Source: Streptomyces griseoflavus (GTDB taxonomy: Bacteria > Actinomycetota > Actinomycetes > Streptomycetales > Streptomycetaceae). From it: a stretch of DNA of 64,000 bases. The DNA is taken from contig NZ_BMUC01000003.1 in assembly GCF_014649995.1 (NCBI RefSeq), positions 1 through 64,000 on the forward strand. The letters are read 5' to 3'. The notes under the pieces were generated by a model. It was given only the letters and a program-made list of their open reading frames with translations, ran no database searches and was not told where the DNA came from. Shown in pieces: positions 1-9,131 of the stretch (positions are counted from its first letter, which is position 1; each line of letters opens with the position of its first letter). The translations under genes were made by a program, and so were the position numbers.

Positions 1-3000
1 AGCTCTCCGCCTTCGCCGACGAGGTCACCCGCGTCGCCCGCGAGGTCGGCACCGAGGGCCGCCTCGGCGGCCAGGCCCAGGTGCGGGGGGTGTCCGGCAC
101 CTGGAAGGACCTCACCGACAACGTCAACGTGATGGCGTCCAACCTGACCGGCCAGGTCCGCTCCATCGCCCAGGTCGCCTCCGCGGTGGGCCGGGGCGAT
201 CTGTCGCAGCGCATCCGGGTCGAGGCGGCCGGTGAGGTCGGGGCGCTGGCCGACGTCATCAACACGATGGTGGACACGCTGTCCGCCTTCGCCGACGAGG
301 TCACCCGCGTCGCCCGCGAGGTCGGCACCGAAGGCCGCCTCGGCGGCCAGGCGCATGTGCCCCACGTCGCGGGCACCTGGAAGGACCTCACCGACAACGT
401 CAACTCCATGGCCAACAACCTCACCGGCCAGGTGCGCAACATCGCGCTGGTGACGACCGCCGTGGCCCGCGGCGACCTGTCGAAGAAGATCGACGTGGAC
501 GCGCGCGGCGAGATCCTCGAACTGAAGACGACCATCAACACGATGGTCGACCAGCTCTCCGCCTTCGCCCAGGAGGTCACCCGCGTCGCCCGCGAGGTCG
601 GCACCGAGGGCCGCCTCGGCGGCCAGGCGGAGGTCGAGGGTGTCTCCGGCACCTGGAAGCGGCTCACCGAGAACGTCAACGAGCTGGCCGGGAACCTCAC
701 CCGGCAGGTCCGCGCGATCGCGCAGGTCACCAGCGCCGTCGCCGAGGGCGACCTGACGCGGTCGATCTCCGTCGAGGCGTCCGGCGAGGTCGCCGAGCTC
801 AAGGACAACATCAACGCGATGGTGGAGTCCCTGCGCGAGACCACCCGTGCCAACCAGGAGCAGGACTGGCTCAAGACCAATCTGGCCCGGGTCTCCGGCC
901 TGATGCAGGGGCACCGCGACCTGCCCGTGGTCGCCGAGCTCATCATGGACGAACTGGTGCCGCTGGTGTCCGCCCAGTACGGCGCCTTCTACCTCGTGGA
1001 GGACGGCGCCGGCGGCGGACCCGAGCTGCGGCTCGTCGGCTCCTACGGCTACCCCGACGACGAGGGCCGGCCCAGCCGGATCGCCTTCGGCCGCACGCTG
1101 GTCGGCCAGGCCGCCCGCAGCCGCCGCACCATCACGGTGGACGAGCTGCCGCCGGACTACCTCGCCATCTCCTCCGGTCTCGGCCAGGTGGTGCCGACCA
1201 CACTGGTGCTGCTGCCCATCGTGGTCGAGGGCCAGGTGCTCGGCGTGATCGAACTGGCGTCGGTGAGCTCGTTCACCCAGATCCACCAGGACTTCCTGGC
1301 CCAGCTGATGGAGACCATCGGCGTCAACGTCAACACCATCGTCGCCAACGCCCGCACCGACGAGCTGCTCGTCGAGTCGCAGCGGCTCACCGCCGAACTG
1401 CAGGAACGCTCGGCGGAGTTGCAGACCCAGCAGGAGGAACTGCAGCACTCCAACGCGGAGCTGGAGGAGAAGGCGGCGCTGCTGGCGGCGCAGAACCGGG
1501 ACATCGAGGCGAAGAACCTGCAGATCGAGCACGCCCGCCAGGAGCTCGAGGCGCGGGCCCAGCAGCTGTCGCTGGCCTCGAAGTACAAGTCGGAGTTCCT
1601 GGCGAACATGAGCCACGAGCTGCGCACCCCGCTGAACAGCCTGCTGATCCTGGCCCAGTTGCTGGCCCAGAACCCCTCGCGCAACCTCAGCCCGAAGCAG
1701 GTCGAGTACGCGCAGATCATCCACTCGGCGGGCTCGGACCTCCTGCAGCTGATCAACGACATCCTCGACCTGTCCAAGGTCGAGGCGGGGAAGATGGACG
1801 TCAGCCCCGAGCGGGTGGAGCTGCGCCGGCTCGTGGAGTACGTCGAGGTCACCTTCCGGCCCATGACGATGCAGAAGAACCTGGACTTCACGGTGACGAC
1901 GGCCCCGGGTGCCCCGGCGGACCTGCTCACCGACGACTCCCGGCTGCGGCAGGTGCTGCGCAACCTGCTGTCCAACGCGGTGAAGTTCACCGAGCGGGGC
2001 AGCGTGGAACTGCGCATCGAGCCCGCCCCGGACGACGAGGTGCCGGCCGGTGTGCTCCGGGGCGGCCCCGTGGTGGCCTTCCGGGTGCGGGACACCGGTG
2101 TCGGCATCCAGGAGCAGCACCTGGAGTCGATCTTCGGTGCCTTCCAGCAGGCGGACGGCACGACGAGCCGCAAGTACGGGGGTACGGGGCTCGGTCTGTC
2201 CATCACCCGGGAGATCGCGCATCTGCTCGGCGGCGCGGTCACGGTGGACAGCGTCTCGGGCCAGGGCAGCACGTTCACCCTGTTCCTGCCGGTGGCGCGG
2301 CCGGACTTCGAGGATCTGCTGCGGCCCGGCCAGATCACGGACCACCACCCGGCCGAGGCGCTGCCCGAGGCGTCGTCCCGGCCCGCCCCCGCGATCGAGC
2401 CGGGCAGCGGCTCCGGGCAGCGTCCGCGGCGGCTGCTCGTGGTGGAGGAACGGCCCCGCGGACTGCTGACCCTGGTCGCGGAGAGCGTCGTGCAGGACGT
2501 CACGCGGGGCGACGGCACCTCCGGTCCGGCGGTCGACATCATCACCGCCGTCGGAGCCCAGGAGGCGGCCGGCGCGCTGGCCGCCGATCCGTGCCACTGC
2601 GTGGTGCTGGAGCTCGGCATGGAGACGGAGGTCACCCGGTTCCTGGAGGCCCTGCGCGGCGACGCCGCCCTCGCCAGCGTGCCGGTGCTGGTGCACAGCG
2701 GTCACCGGGCCGACGCGGCGGCGGAGGAGTCCCTGCGCTCGCACGCCGAGGGCACGGCGCTGGAGTTCCTCTCCAGCCTGGACGAGCTGCGCGAACGCAT
2801 CGCCCTGCACCTGTCCGCCGAGGAGCCCGGGGACGTGCTGTCCCTGGTGCGCGCCGACGAGGCACACCACCGGCCGGCCCCGCAGACGGTCGTGGACGGC
2901 TCCTTCTCGGGCCGGACGGTCCTCGTCGTCGACGACGACGCGCGCAACCTCTTCGCGCTCAGCGGCATCCTGGAGCTGCACGGCTTCCGTGTGCTGCACG

Positions 3001-3278
3001 CGGAGAACGGCCGCAAGGGCATCGAGAGACTCGTGGACAACCCGGACGTGGCGCTCGTCCTGATGGACGTGATGATGCCCGAGCTGGACGGCTACGCCGC
3101 CACGGCCGAGATCCGCGGCATGCCGCAGTACGCCGAGCTGCCCATCATCGCCGTCACCGCCAAGGCGATGCCCGGGGACCGGGAGAAGAGTCTCGCCTCG
3201 GGAGCCAGCGACTACGTCACCAAACCGGTCGACACCCAGGCCCTGATCGCCTGCGTGCGCCGCTGGCTGCCCGCATGA
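1..3278 (+). CDS. Poly-HAMP hybrid sensor histidine kinase/response regulator (5' end missing)
   Basis: The frame is already open at base 3, so the true start lies upstream. Order seen: HAMP repeats (to about 830) with a 92-residue period, a GAF domain (about 900-1340), a glutamine/glutamate-rich coiled coil (about 1380-1590), HisKA with a [13 protein letters not shown]-box near 1600, and HATPase with N-box, DTGVG and GTGLGL motifs (about 1920-2310). A degenerate receiver follows (about 2420-2800), then an intact receiver (about 2915-3260) with VDDD, LMDVMMP phosphoacceptor and KPVD lysine. No transmembrane segment is seen in the visible part, so it is probably cytosolic, as in poly-HAMP group III kinases. 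It probably feeds the downstream phosphatase/STAS genes. It is certainly a hybrid kinase; the signal is unknown. Confidence 0.95.
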   Translation, partial: LSAFADEVTRVAREVGTEGRLGGQAQVRGVSGTWKDLTDNVNVMASNLTGQVRSIAQVASAVGRGDLSQRIRVEAAGEVGALADVINTMVDTLSAFADEVTRVAREVGTEGRLGGQAHVPHVAGTWKDLTDNVNSMANNLTGQVRNIALVTTAVARGDLSKKIDVDARGEILELKTTINTMVDQLSAFAQEVTRVAREVGTEGRLGGQAEVEGVSGTWKRLTENVNELAGNLTRQVRAIAQVTSAVAEGDLTRSISVEASGEVAELKDNINAMVESLRETTRANQEQDWLKTNLARVSGLMQGHRDLPVVAELIMDELVPLVSAQYGAFYLVEDGAGGGPELRLVGSYGYPDDEGRPSRIAFGRTLVGQAARSRRTITVDELPPDYLAISSGLGQVVPTTLVLLPIVVEGQVLGVIELASVSSFTQIHQDFLAQLMETIGVNVNTIVANARTDELLVESQRLTAELQERSAELQTQQEELQHSNAELEEKAALLAAQNRDIEAKNLQIEHARQELEARAQQLSLASKYKSEFLANMSHELRTPLNSLLILAQLLAQNPSRNLSPKQVEYAQIIHSAGSDLLQLINDILDLSKVEAGKMDVSPERVELRRLVEYVEVTFRPMTMQKNLDFTVTTAPGAPADLLTDDSRLRQVLRNLLSNAVKFTERGSVELRIEPAPDDEVPAGVLRGGPVVAFRVRDTGVGIQEQHLESIFGAFQQADGTTSRKYGGTGLGLSITREIAHLLGGAVTVDSVSGQGSTFTLFLPVARPDFEDLLRPGQITDHHPAEALPEASSRPAPAIEPGSGSGQRPRRLLVVEERPRGLLTLVAESVVQDVTRGDGTSGPAVDIITAVGAQEAAGALAADPCHCVVLELGMETEVTRFLEALRGDAALASVPVLVHSGHRADAAAEESLRSHAEGTALEFLSSLDELRERIALHLSAEEPGDVLSLVRADEAHHRPAPQTVVDGSFSGRTVLVVDDDARNLFALSGILELHGFRVLHAENGRKGIERLVDNPDVALVLMDVMMPELDGYAATAEIRGMPQYAELPIIAVTAKAMPGDREKSLASGASDYVTKPVDTQALIACVRRWLPA

Positions 3279-3321
3279 GCCCCGCGGCAGGACCCCCCGG
3301 CCGTCGAGGAGCGTGCACGGC

Positions 3322-5724
3322 ATGAGTATCGAGGAACACGCGAACGGGCCGTCGCCCGACCACCCGCCGGTGGCACTGCCGGCCGGGGTGTCCGCCGACT
3401 CACCGGTGGGCAGGCTGGCGGCGACGGTGGACCGGCTCAGCCGTGAGGTCCGCACGGCGCAGGCCGAGGCGGAGGGCCGGGCGCTGATCGAACTCGCCAA
3501 GGGCATCCTCGTCGAACGCCTGGGGTGCGGGCCCGCGCAGGCGGCCCGCCAGCTCACCGAGCTGACCGAGCAGGCCGGGACGACCCAGCTGGAGTTCGCG
3601 GTCGAGGTGATCAACCAGGCCGCCCGGGACCGGATGTCGGAGGTGACGGACTCCTTCCTGGCCGCCACCCGGGCCGCCGAGGAGGCAGTTCCCGAACGTG
3701 CCGCCGTGCGTCTGCGCGCGGCCGAGAGCGGGGCGCTGGCGGCGGACGACACGCAGGCCGTGGCCGAGTCCCTGCTCGAACAGGCGCTGCGCCCGCTGGG
3801 CGCGGTGGCCGTGGCGATCTGGGCGGCCGGTGCCGACGGGTCGCTCACCCTCGCGGGCAGTGCCGGCTTCTCCCCGGCCGAGGCGGCCCGCTGGCACTAC
3901 GTACCGCCGGACGTGGCAACGGTAGCCCGGTGCGCCCTGACGGAGCGCGACGGGCTGTGGATCACGTCGCCGGACGACCGGGACCTGCCGAGTGTGGGCC
4001 GCCACCACTACCCGGACGGCGGCAGGGCCGCCGTGCCCGCCGGTACCGGCGGGCGGGTGTACGGCGTCCTGGAGATCGCCTGGCCGACCCCGCTGCCCGA
4101 GCAGCCCCCGCAGATCGTGCGTCAGGTGGAGGCCCTGGCCGAACTCTGCGCGCACACCCTGGAGACGTACACGCCGCCGGGCAACCCCTCGCGTCAGGCG
4201 CGGGCGCTGCCGGACGCGTCGGAGCTGATGGACCTGGCCGACGGACTGTACGACCCGGCGCTCGTCCTCGTGCCGCACCTGGACGCCTCCGGGAACCTGC
4301 TGGACTTCCGGATCCAGCACGTCAACAGCCGTTTCCTGGACCCGGCGGGCAGGCCGCGCGCGACGGTCAGCGGGTCGCTGCTGCTGGAGGCGTACCCGAT
4401 GGCCGCCGGGGACAGCGAGCTGTTCCAGCGGATCGAACGGGTGTACGCGACCGGCGAGCCGTTCCGGGCCCGGCGCATGAACCTGACCGCGCTCGTCGAC
4501 CAGGTGCCGCTGGCGGCCCTCGCGGACATCAGTGTCAGCCGGCACGGCGACGGCATCCTGTTCATCTGGCGCATCGAGGACGAGACGGCGCGTCTGGCGA
4601 GCCTGCTCCAGCACGCCCAGCGCCTCGGCCGGATCGGCGGCTTCGAGGAGAACCTGCTGACCGGGGAGATCACCTGGAACGGTCAGCTGTTCGACCTCTA
4701 CGGGCGCCCCGAGACGAGCCCACCGGTGCCGCTGGAGGAACTGCCCGCGTACGCCCATCCGGACGACGCCGTCACCATCGGCCGTTTCCTGCGCACGCTG
4801 CTGCACCGCCGGCGGCCGGCCTCGGCGGCCTTCCGGCTGCAGCGGCCGGACGGCGTGACCCGGCACATCCGCGTGGTCGCCGAGCCGGTCCTGGACACCG
4901 ACGGCAGGCTGCTCACCACCCGCGGCGCCTACCAGGACATCTCCGCCCAGCACTGGACGGAGGTGGCGCTGGCGGCCACCCGTGACCAGCTGGCGCACAC
5001 CGAGCAGCACGCCAGTGAGCGCGACCGGCTGGCGCTGCAGCTGCAGCGGGCCATCATGCCGCCCACCCAGGCGCCGCTGCAGGTGCCCGACCTGGACGTG
5101 GCCGTGCGCTACCGGCCCGCGGAGGCCGAGCAGCTGGTGGGCGGGGACTGGTACGACGCCGTGGTGCTGCCGTCCCGGCTGGTGCTGCTGTGCGTGGGCG
5201 ACGTCGCCGGTCACGGCATAGAGGCGGCGACCAGCATGGTCGTCCTGCGCAACGCCCTGCGCGGTCTCGCCGTCACCGGCGCGGGTCCCGGCCAGCTGCT
5301 GTCGTGGCTGAACATCGTGGCGCACCACCTGACGGGCGCGGTCACCGCCACCGCGGTCTGCGGCCTGTACGACCCGGAGTCGCGCACGCTGCGCTGGGCC
5401 CGGGCGGGCCATCTGCCGCCGGTGCTGGTCCGGGGTTCCGACGCCGCTCCGCTGCCGCTGGTACGCGGGCTGCTGCTGGGTGCCGTACCGGAGGCGTCGT
5501 ACGAGGAGGCGGAGGTTCAGCTGGCCGCCGAGGACAACCTGCTGATGTACACGGACGGACTGATCGAGCGCCGGGACCGTACGGTGGAGGAGTCCCTGAC
5601 GCATCTGCTGTCCACCGCCGCCGACTCCCCGGGCACGCTCGACCAGCGGCTGGACCGTCTGCTGACGTACAGCAGGTCGGACACGGACGACGACACCTGC
5701 ATCGTGGGCATCAGGGTGGGATGA
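3322..5724 (+). CDS. ANTAR-GAF-PAS-PP2C (SpoIIE-type) serine phosphatase
   Basis: About 800 residues. The N-terminal 35-100 region has the ANTAR pattern ALIELAKGILVERLG followed by two more helices. A GAF-like domain (about 130-280), a PAS-like segment (about 300-420) and a second PAS (about 430-560) precede a SpoIIE/PP2C phosphatase domain. That domain shows GGDWYDAV, GDVAGHG and YTDGLIE metal-binding motifs. Such enzymes dephosphorylate STAS-domain antagonists in partner switches; the STAS gene just downstream is the obvious substrate. ATG 3322 was chosen because GAGGAG (3306-3311) sits 10 bases ahead, whereas GTG 3313 is too close. The ANTAR/PP2C fusion is unusual because ANTAR domains normally bind RNA. 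Confidence 0.9.
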   Translation: MSIEEHANGPSPDHPPVALPAGVSADSPVGRLAATVDRLSREVRTAQAEAEGRALIELAKGILVERLGCGPAQAARQLTELTEQAGTTQLEFAVEVINQAARDRMSEVTDSFLAATRAAEEAVPERAAVRLRAAESGALAADDTQAVAESLLEQALRPLGAVAVAIWAAGADGSLTLAGSAGFSPAEAARWHYVPPDVATVARCALTERDGLWITSPDDRDLPSVGRHHYPDGGRAAVPAGTGGRVYGVLEIAWPTPLPEQPPQIVRQVEALAELCAHTLETYTPPGNPSRQARALPDASELMDLADGLYDPALVLVPHLDASGNLLDFRIQHVNSRFLDPAGRPRATVSGSLLLEAYPMAAGDSELFQRIERVYATGEPFRARRMNLTALVDQVPLAALADISVSRHGDGILFIWRIEDETARLASLLQHAQRLGRIGGFEENLLTGEITWNGQLFDLYGRPETSPPVPLEELPAYAHPDDAVTIGRFLRTLLHRRRPASAAFRLQRPDGVTRHIRVVAEPVLDTDGRLLTTRGAYQDISAQHWTEVALAATRDQLAHTEQHASERDRLALQLQRAIMPPTQAPLQVPDLDVAVRYRPAEAEQLVGGDWYDAVVLPSRLVLLCVGDVAGHGIEAATSMVVLRNALRGLAVTGAGPGQLLSWLNIVAHHLTGAVTATAVCGLYDPESRTLRWARAGHLPPVLVRGSDAAPLPLVRGLLLGAVPEASYEEAEVQLAAEDNLLMYTDGLIERRDRTVEESLTHLLSTAADSPGTLDQRLDRLLTYSRSDTDDDTCIVGIRVG

Positions 5725-5772
5725 GCGCGGCGGCCCGCCGCCGGGGGTGTCCGACCTCCGGCGGCGGCCGAG

Positions 5773-5797
5773 GCATGAGCCGGCGATTCGGGGGTAC
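5773..5797 (+). promoter_or_regulatory. SigB-type promoter ahead of STAS gene
   Basis: GCAT (5773-5776), a 15-base spacer and GGGTAC (5792-5797) fit the streptomycete SigB-group consensus GNNT-N14-16-GGGTAC/T. The predicted start falls about 40 bases upstream of the STAS start codon. Three similar sites lie elsewhere in this window. Confidence 0.5.
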
Positions 5798-5843
5798 GCG
5801 CGGCTGCGCGACATAGAGCTTGATCACCTTGTTGGAGGTACTC

Positions 5844-6239
5844 GTGCACATCGCCCAGGACCCGTTGTCCGTCGAGGTGACCCTGCCACGTGAAGACGTG
5901 GCCCTTCTCACAGTGGAGGGGTATCTGGACGTCGACACGGCGACCGAGTTCCAGCACCACCTGGCGAACCAGCTCCATCACGGCCGCCGGCACTTCCTGC
6001 TGGACCTGTCGGCGGTCCCCTTCATGGACTCGTCCGGAATGAACATCATCCTGCGCGTGTACCAGGAGGCGCGTGAACTGCCGGGGAGCGTCCACATCAT
6101 CTCCCCCGCGCCCGCCGTGCGGCGCATTCTGGACCTGACGGGGGTGAGCATCACCGTCCCGGTATCGGAGAGTGTGGAGGAGGCACTGGAGCGGGTCGAC
6201 GGGCTGCCGAAGGCGCCCGAGGCCGAGCCGGAGTCCTGA
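5844..6239 (+). CDS. STAS-domain anti-sigma factor antagonist (ArsI/BldG/RsbV-like)
   Basis: 131 residues, a single STAS domain with the phosphorylatable-serine motif PFMDSSGMNI around residue 65. Family members bind RsbW-type anti-sigma kinases when unphosphorylated and so release a sigma factor. GTG 5844 is preferred because GGAGG (5834-5838) is well placed; a TTG at 5820 is in frame but has no such site. A SigB-type promoter lies immediately upstream, suggesting feedback by a SigB-like sigma factor. Position next to the hybrid kinase suggests the S. coelicolor ArsI orthologue, by recall of gene order only. Confidence 0.9.
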   Translation: MHIAQDPLSVEVTLPREDVALLTVEGYLDVDTATEFQHHLANQLHHGRRHFLLDLSAVPFMDSSGMNIILRVYQEARELPGSVHIISPAPAVRRILDLTGVSITVPVSESVEEALERVDGLPKAPEAEPES

Positions 6240-6308
6240 ACACCCATCCGACACCGCCGTGCCGGGGGCGATCCCGGCGCGGGCGACGACGACCAGGAGA
6301 GACAACAG

Positions 6309-7208
6309 GTGCCGCAGCACGAAACGGGCGGAGCACCGGGAACACCGGCGCACGAGGTCAGGGACTTCCTGCGGCGCCGGAGCGAGGAGATCGCCCAGCG
6401 GTGGGCGGACGAGCCCCTGTTCCGGACGGTGTTCACCGTCTCGCGCGAGGAGGCGGTGGAGGCCGGCCGGGCGGTGGTCGACGCGCTGGCCCGGGTCGCC
6501 GACTCCCAGCGGGTCGAGGACCCCGACGCCGCGGGGTTCACCGCGGTGCGCGAGCAGCTGGCGCGGATGGGTGCCGCCCGCTCGCGCGCGGGGCTGTCCA
6601 CCACCCAGGTGGCCTCCGAACTGGCCGCGCTGCGGCCGCCGGTGGACAAGCTCCTGGTCGCGGACCTGGAGCGCGAGCGGCCCGAGTCGCTGCGGGAGTG
6701 CTCCACGGCGCTCACCGTCCTGATGGGCACGCTGCGTCTGGTGGCCATGCAGACCGCCCTGAGCGAGATACAGGCGCTCACCGACCGGCAGCGGCTCCAG
6801 CTGCTGGAGGTGGCCACACCCGTGATCAAGCTGTGGGACGGCATCGTCGCGGTCCCGCTCATCGGCACACTGGACAGCGCCCGCAGCCAGGTGGTGATGG
6901 AGACCCTGCTGAACGCGGTCGTCGACCAGCACGCCCGGTTCGCGATCCTCGACATCACCGGGGTGCCCACGGTCGACTCGCTGGTGGCGCAGCACCTGAT
7001 GAAGACGGTCGCGGCGGTGCGGCTGATGGGCGCCGAATGCGTGGTGTCCGGTATCCGCCCGGCGATCGCGCAGACCATCGTGCACCTCGGCCTGGACCTG
7101 GGCACCGTGCGGACCCGGGCCGGACTCGCCGACGCCCTCGCCCACTGTCTGGACGAGCTGGGGGCGAACATCGTGGCCGCGGCACCCGGCGGAGCGGACC
7201 GGAAGTGA
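6309..7208 (+). CDS. RsbR-like stressosome scaffold (N-terminal sensor plus STAS)
   Basis: 299 residues. The N-terminal about 160 residues are a helical RsbR-type sensor region; the C-terminal half is STAS. The STAS part has the RsbR signatures ILDITGVPTVDS and VVSGIRPAIAQTIVHLG. In Bacillus RsbR the two phosphorylation sites are threonines; both positions here read as serine, as a conservative change. RsbR and RsbS co-assemble into the stressosome and sequester RsbT. GTG 6309 follows AGGAGA by 8 bases. The stop overlaps the start of the next gene by four bases, so the two are translationally coupled. Confidence 0.88.
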   Translation: MPQHETGGAPGTPAHEVRDFLRRRSEEIAQRWADEPLFRTVFTVSREEAVEAGRAVVDALARVADSQRVEDPDAAGFTAVREQLARMGAARSRAGLSTTQVASELAALRPPVDKLLVADLERERPESLRECSTALTVLMGTLRLVAMQTALSEIQALTDRQRLQLLEVATPVIKLWDGIVAVPLIGTLDSARSQVVMETLLNAVVDQHARFAILDITGVPTVDSLVAQHLMKTVAAVRLMGAECVVSGIRPAIAQTIVHLGLDLGTVRTRAGLADALAHCLDELGANIVAAAPGGADRK

Positions 7209-7624
7209 ACGAGGCGTTCTCCCACCCGGTCGCGGGACAGGTGCCGGTGCTCAGGCTCGGGGACGTCCTGCTGGTCACCCTGCAGGGGGACCTGCACGAC
7301 AGCATGGCGCACCGGCTCCAGCAGGACATCTCCGAGACCATCGTGCGCAGCGGCGTCACAGGGGTGGTCATCGACATCTCCGGTGTGGAGATGGTCGACT
7401 CCTTCCTCGGGAGGGTGCTGGCGGAGATCGCCGCCCAGTCGGCGCTGCTGGCCGCGCGGACCGTGGTGGCCGGCATGCGGCCCGCGGTCGCCATCACCTT
7501 GGTGGAGCTGGGACTGACGCTGCCGGGGCTGCGGACCGCGCTCACCACCGAGGCGGCCCTGGAGTCGCTCGCCCGGCCCGTCGCGGGGCCGCGGTCCGGC
7601 GGCGGCCGCGGGGAGAGTCCGTGA
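7205..7624 (+). CDS. RsbS-like single STAS protein
   Basis: 139 residues, STAS only, with VIDISGVEMVDSFLGRVLAEI; the serine of VDS matches the RsbS phosphorylation site. RsbS is the minimal stressosome component that holds RsbT until phosphorylated by it. GTG 7205 overlaps the stop of the RsbR-like gene (GTGA), and its own stop overlaps the next gene. The last about 15 residues are a Gly/Arg-rich tail. The identity is strengthened by its place between RsbR-like and RsbT-like genes. Confidence 0.87.
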   Translation: MNEAFSHPVAGQVPVLRLGDVLLVTLQGDLHDSMAHRLQQDISETIVRSGVTGVVIDISGVEMVDSFLGRVLAEIAAQSALLAARTVVAGMRPAVAITLVELGLTLPGLRTALTTEAALESLARPVAGPRSGGGRGESP

Positions 7625-8064
7625 TGGACACCGCCGCGGGCGTCGGGACCCGCCTGCCCATCCGGTCGGACATGGATCTGGTGTGGGTGCGCCAGCACGT
7701 GCGGCAGGCCGCCGCCGAGCTCGGCTTCTCCCTGGTGGACCAGACGAAGCTGGTGACGGCCGCCAGCGAACTGGCGCGCAACACCCTGGTGCACGGCGGG
7801 GGCGGCGAGATGGAGGCGTCGCACGTGGCCGCGGGCGGGAACCGTGGGCTGCGGCTCACCTTCAGCGACACCGGTCCCGGCATCGACGACCTCGACCGGG
7901 CGCTCAGCGACGGCTACACCTCCGGCGGCGGGCTGGGCATGGGGCTGGGCGGCGCCCGCCGCCTGGTGCACGAATTCACGGTCGAGACCGCCCCCGGCTC
8001 GGGAACCTCCGTGCGGGTGACCTCCTGGGTGTCCCGGCCGCCGCGCCCGAGGGAGGACGTCTGA
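7621..8064 (+). CDS. RsbT-like switch-protein serine kinase
   Basis: 147 residues, a GHKL ATPase with the N-box ASELARNTLVHG, G1 box DTGPGI and G2 box GLGMGLGGARRLV. RsbT phosphorylates RsbS/RsbR, leaves the stressosome and activates a phosphatase. GTG 7621 overlaps the RsbS-like stop; ATG 7624 is an equally possible start. The stop overlaps the next ATG by one base (TGATG). Length matches RsbT, which is shorter than most RsbW anti-sigma kinases. Confidence 0.88.
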   Translation: MMDTAAGVGTRLPIRSDMDLVWVRQHVRQAAAELGFSLVDQTKLVTAASELARNTLVHGGGGEMEASHVAAGGNRGLRLTFSDTGPGIDDLDRALSDGYTSGGGLGMGLGGARRLVHEFTVETAPGSGTSVRVTSWVSRPPRPREDV

Positions 8065-9131
8065 TGCCCCGCGTCTGGCAGGTACCGGTGCAGGACCCGA
8101 CCCGGGTGCGTGACGTCCGGGTCGCGGCGGAGGAGGCCGCGGCCCGGGCCGGGCTGGACGAGCAGCGCACCTCCGCGGTGTCGCTGGTGGCCACCGAGCT
8201 GGCCACCAACCTGCTCAAGCACGCGCAGGCGGGCGAGGTGCTCATCGACGTCGTGGACCCGCCCGTGCCGCGGGAGGGCCGGCCGGGACGGGCCGTGCAG
8301 ATCACCGCGACCGACCACGGGCCGGGCATCGCCGACGTGGCCGAGGCCATGCGGGACGGATATTCCTCGGCCCACTCGCTCGGGGCGGGCCTCGGCACCT
8401 GCCGGCGCCTCTCCGACGACTTCGGCCTGCACAGCGTGCCCGGGCGGGGCACCGTCGCGGTGGCCCGGATCGGCTCCGCCGCCGGCCGCCCGGACCACGG
8501 CGAGGACGCCCCGGGCGACCCCGGGGTGCACGCCGGCGGCGTCAACATCCCCTACGCCGGCGCCGACTTCTCGGGCGACGCCTGGGCCTGGGTGAGGTCG
8601 GGCGACCGTACGACGCTGATGCTGGCCGACGGGCTGGGACACGGCAGCGAGGCGGCCCGTGCCTCGACCGCCGCCGTCGAGGAGCTGCGCCACTGGGCCC
8701 GGCTGTCACCGGCGGAGGTGCTGCGCAAGCTCCACACGGCGCTGGCCGGGACGCGCGGCGCGGCCGTGGCCGTCGCCCAGCTGGACACCTGGGCCGGGCG
8801 GCTGCGCTTCGCCGGGATAGGCAACGTCTCCGCCCGGCTGCGGGAGGGCGACCGCTGGCGTTCCCTGCTGTCCAAGCCGGGCATCGTCGGCGTGCACCGG
8901 CCGCACACCGTGCGCGAGGACGAGGTCCCCTGGACCGCGGGGAGCCTGCTGATCCTGCACACGGACGGGCTGCCCAGCCGCTGGACGCCGCCCCCGGACA
9001 CCGGGGAGCCGCCGGCCGACCCGGCGGTGACGGCCGCCGTGGCCGTCCGGGACGCCGCCAGTTCCGCGCGCCCGGTGCGCGACGACACCGCCGTGGCCGT
9101 CCTGGCCCCCGTCCCTTCGGAGCGGCCATGA
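8064..9131 (+). CDS. Fused RsbT-type HATPase and RsbX-type PP2C phosphatase
   Basis: 355 residues. Residues 1-140 are a second GHKL ATPase (SLVATELATNLLKHA, DHGPGI, LGAGLGTCRRL). Residues about 150-350 form a short PP2C phosphatase (LMLADGLGHG, FAGIGN, ILHTDGL, RDDTAV) resembling RsbX, which resets the stressosome. Having kinase-like and phosphatase domains in one chain would put both arms of the cycle on one protein. The ATG at 8064 overlaps the preceding stop, and the stop overlaps the next gene (ATGA). Confidence 0.87.
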   Translation: MPRVWQVPVQDPTRVRDVRVAAEEAAARAGLDEQRTSAVSLVATELATNLLKHAQAGEVLIDVVDPPVPREGRPGRAVQITATDHGPGIADVAEAMRDGYSSAHSLGAGLGTCRRLSDDFGLHSVPGRGTVAVARIGSAAGRPDHGEDAPGDPGVHAGGVNIPYAGADFSGDAWAWVRSGDRTTLMLADGLGHGSEAARASTAAVEELRHWARLSPAEVLRKLHTALAGTRGAAVAVAQLDTWAGRLRFAGIGNVSARLREGDRWRSLLSKPGIVGVHRPHTVREDEVPWTAGSLLILHTDGLPSRWTPPPDTGEPPADPAVTAAVAVRDAASSARPVRDDTAVAVLAPVPSERP

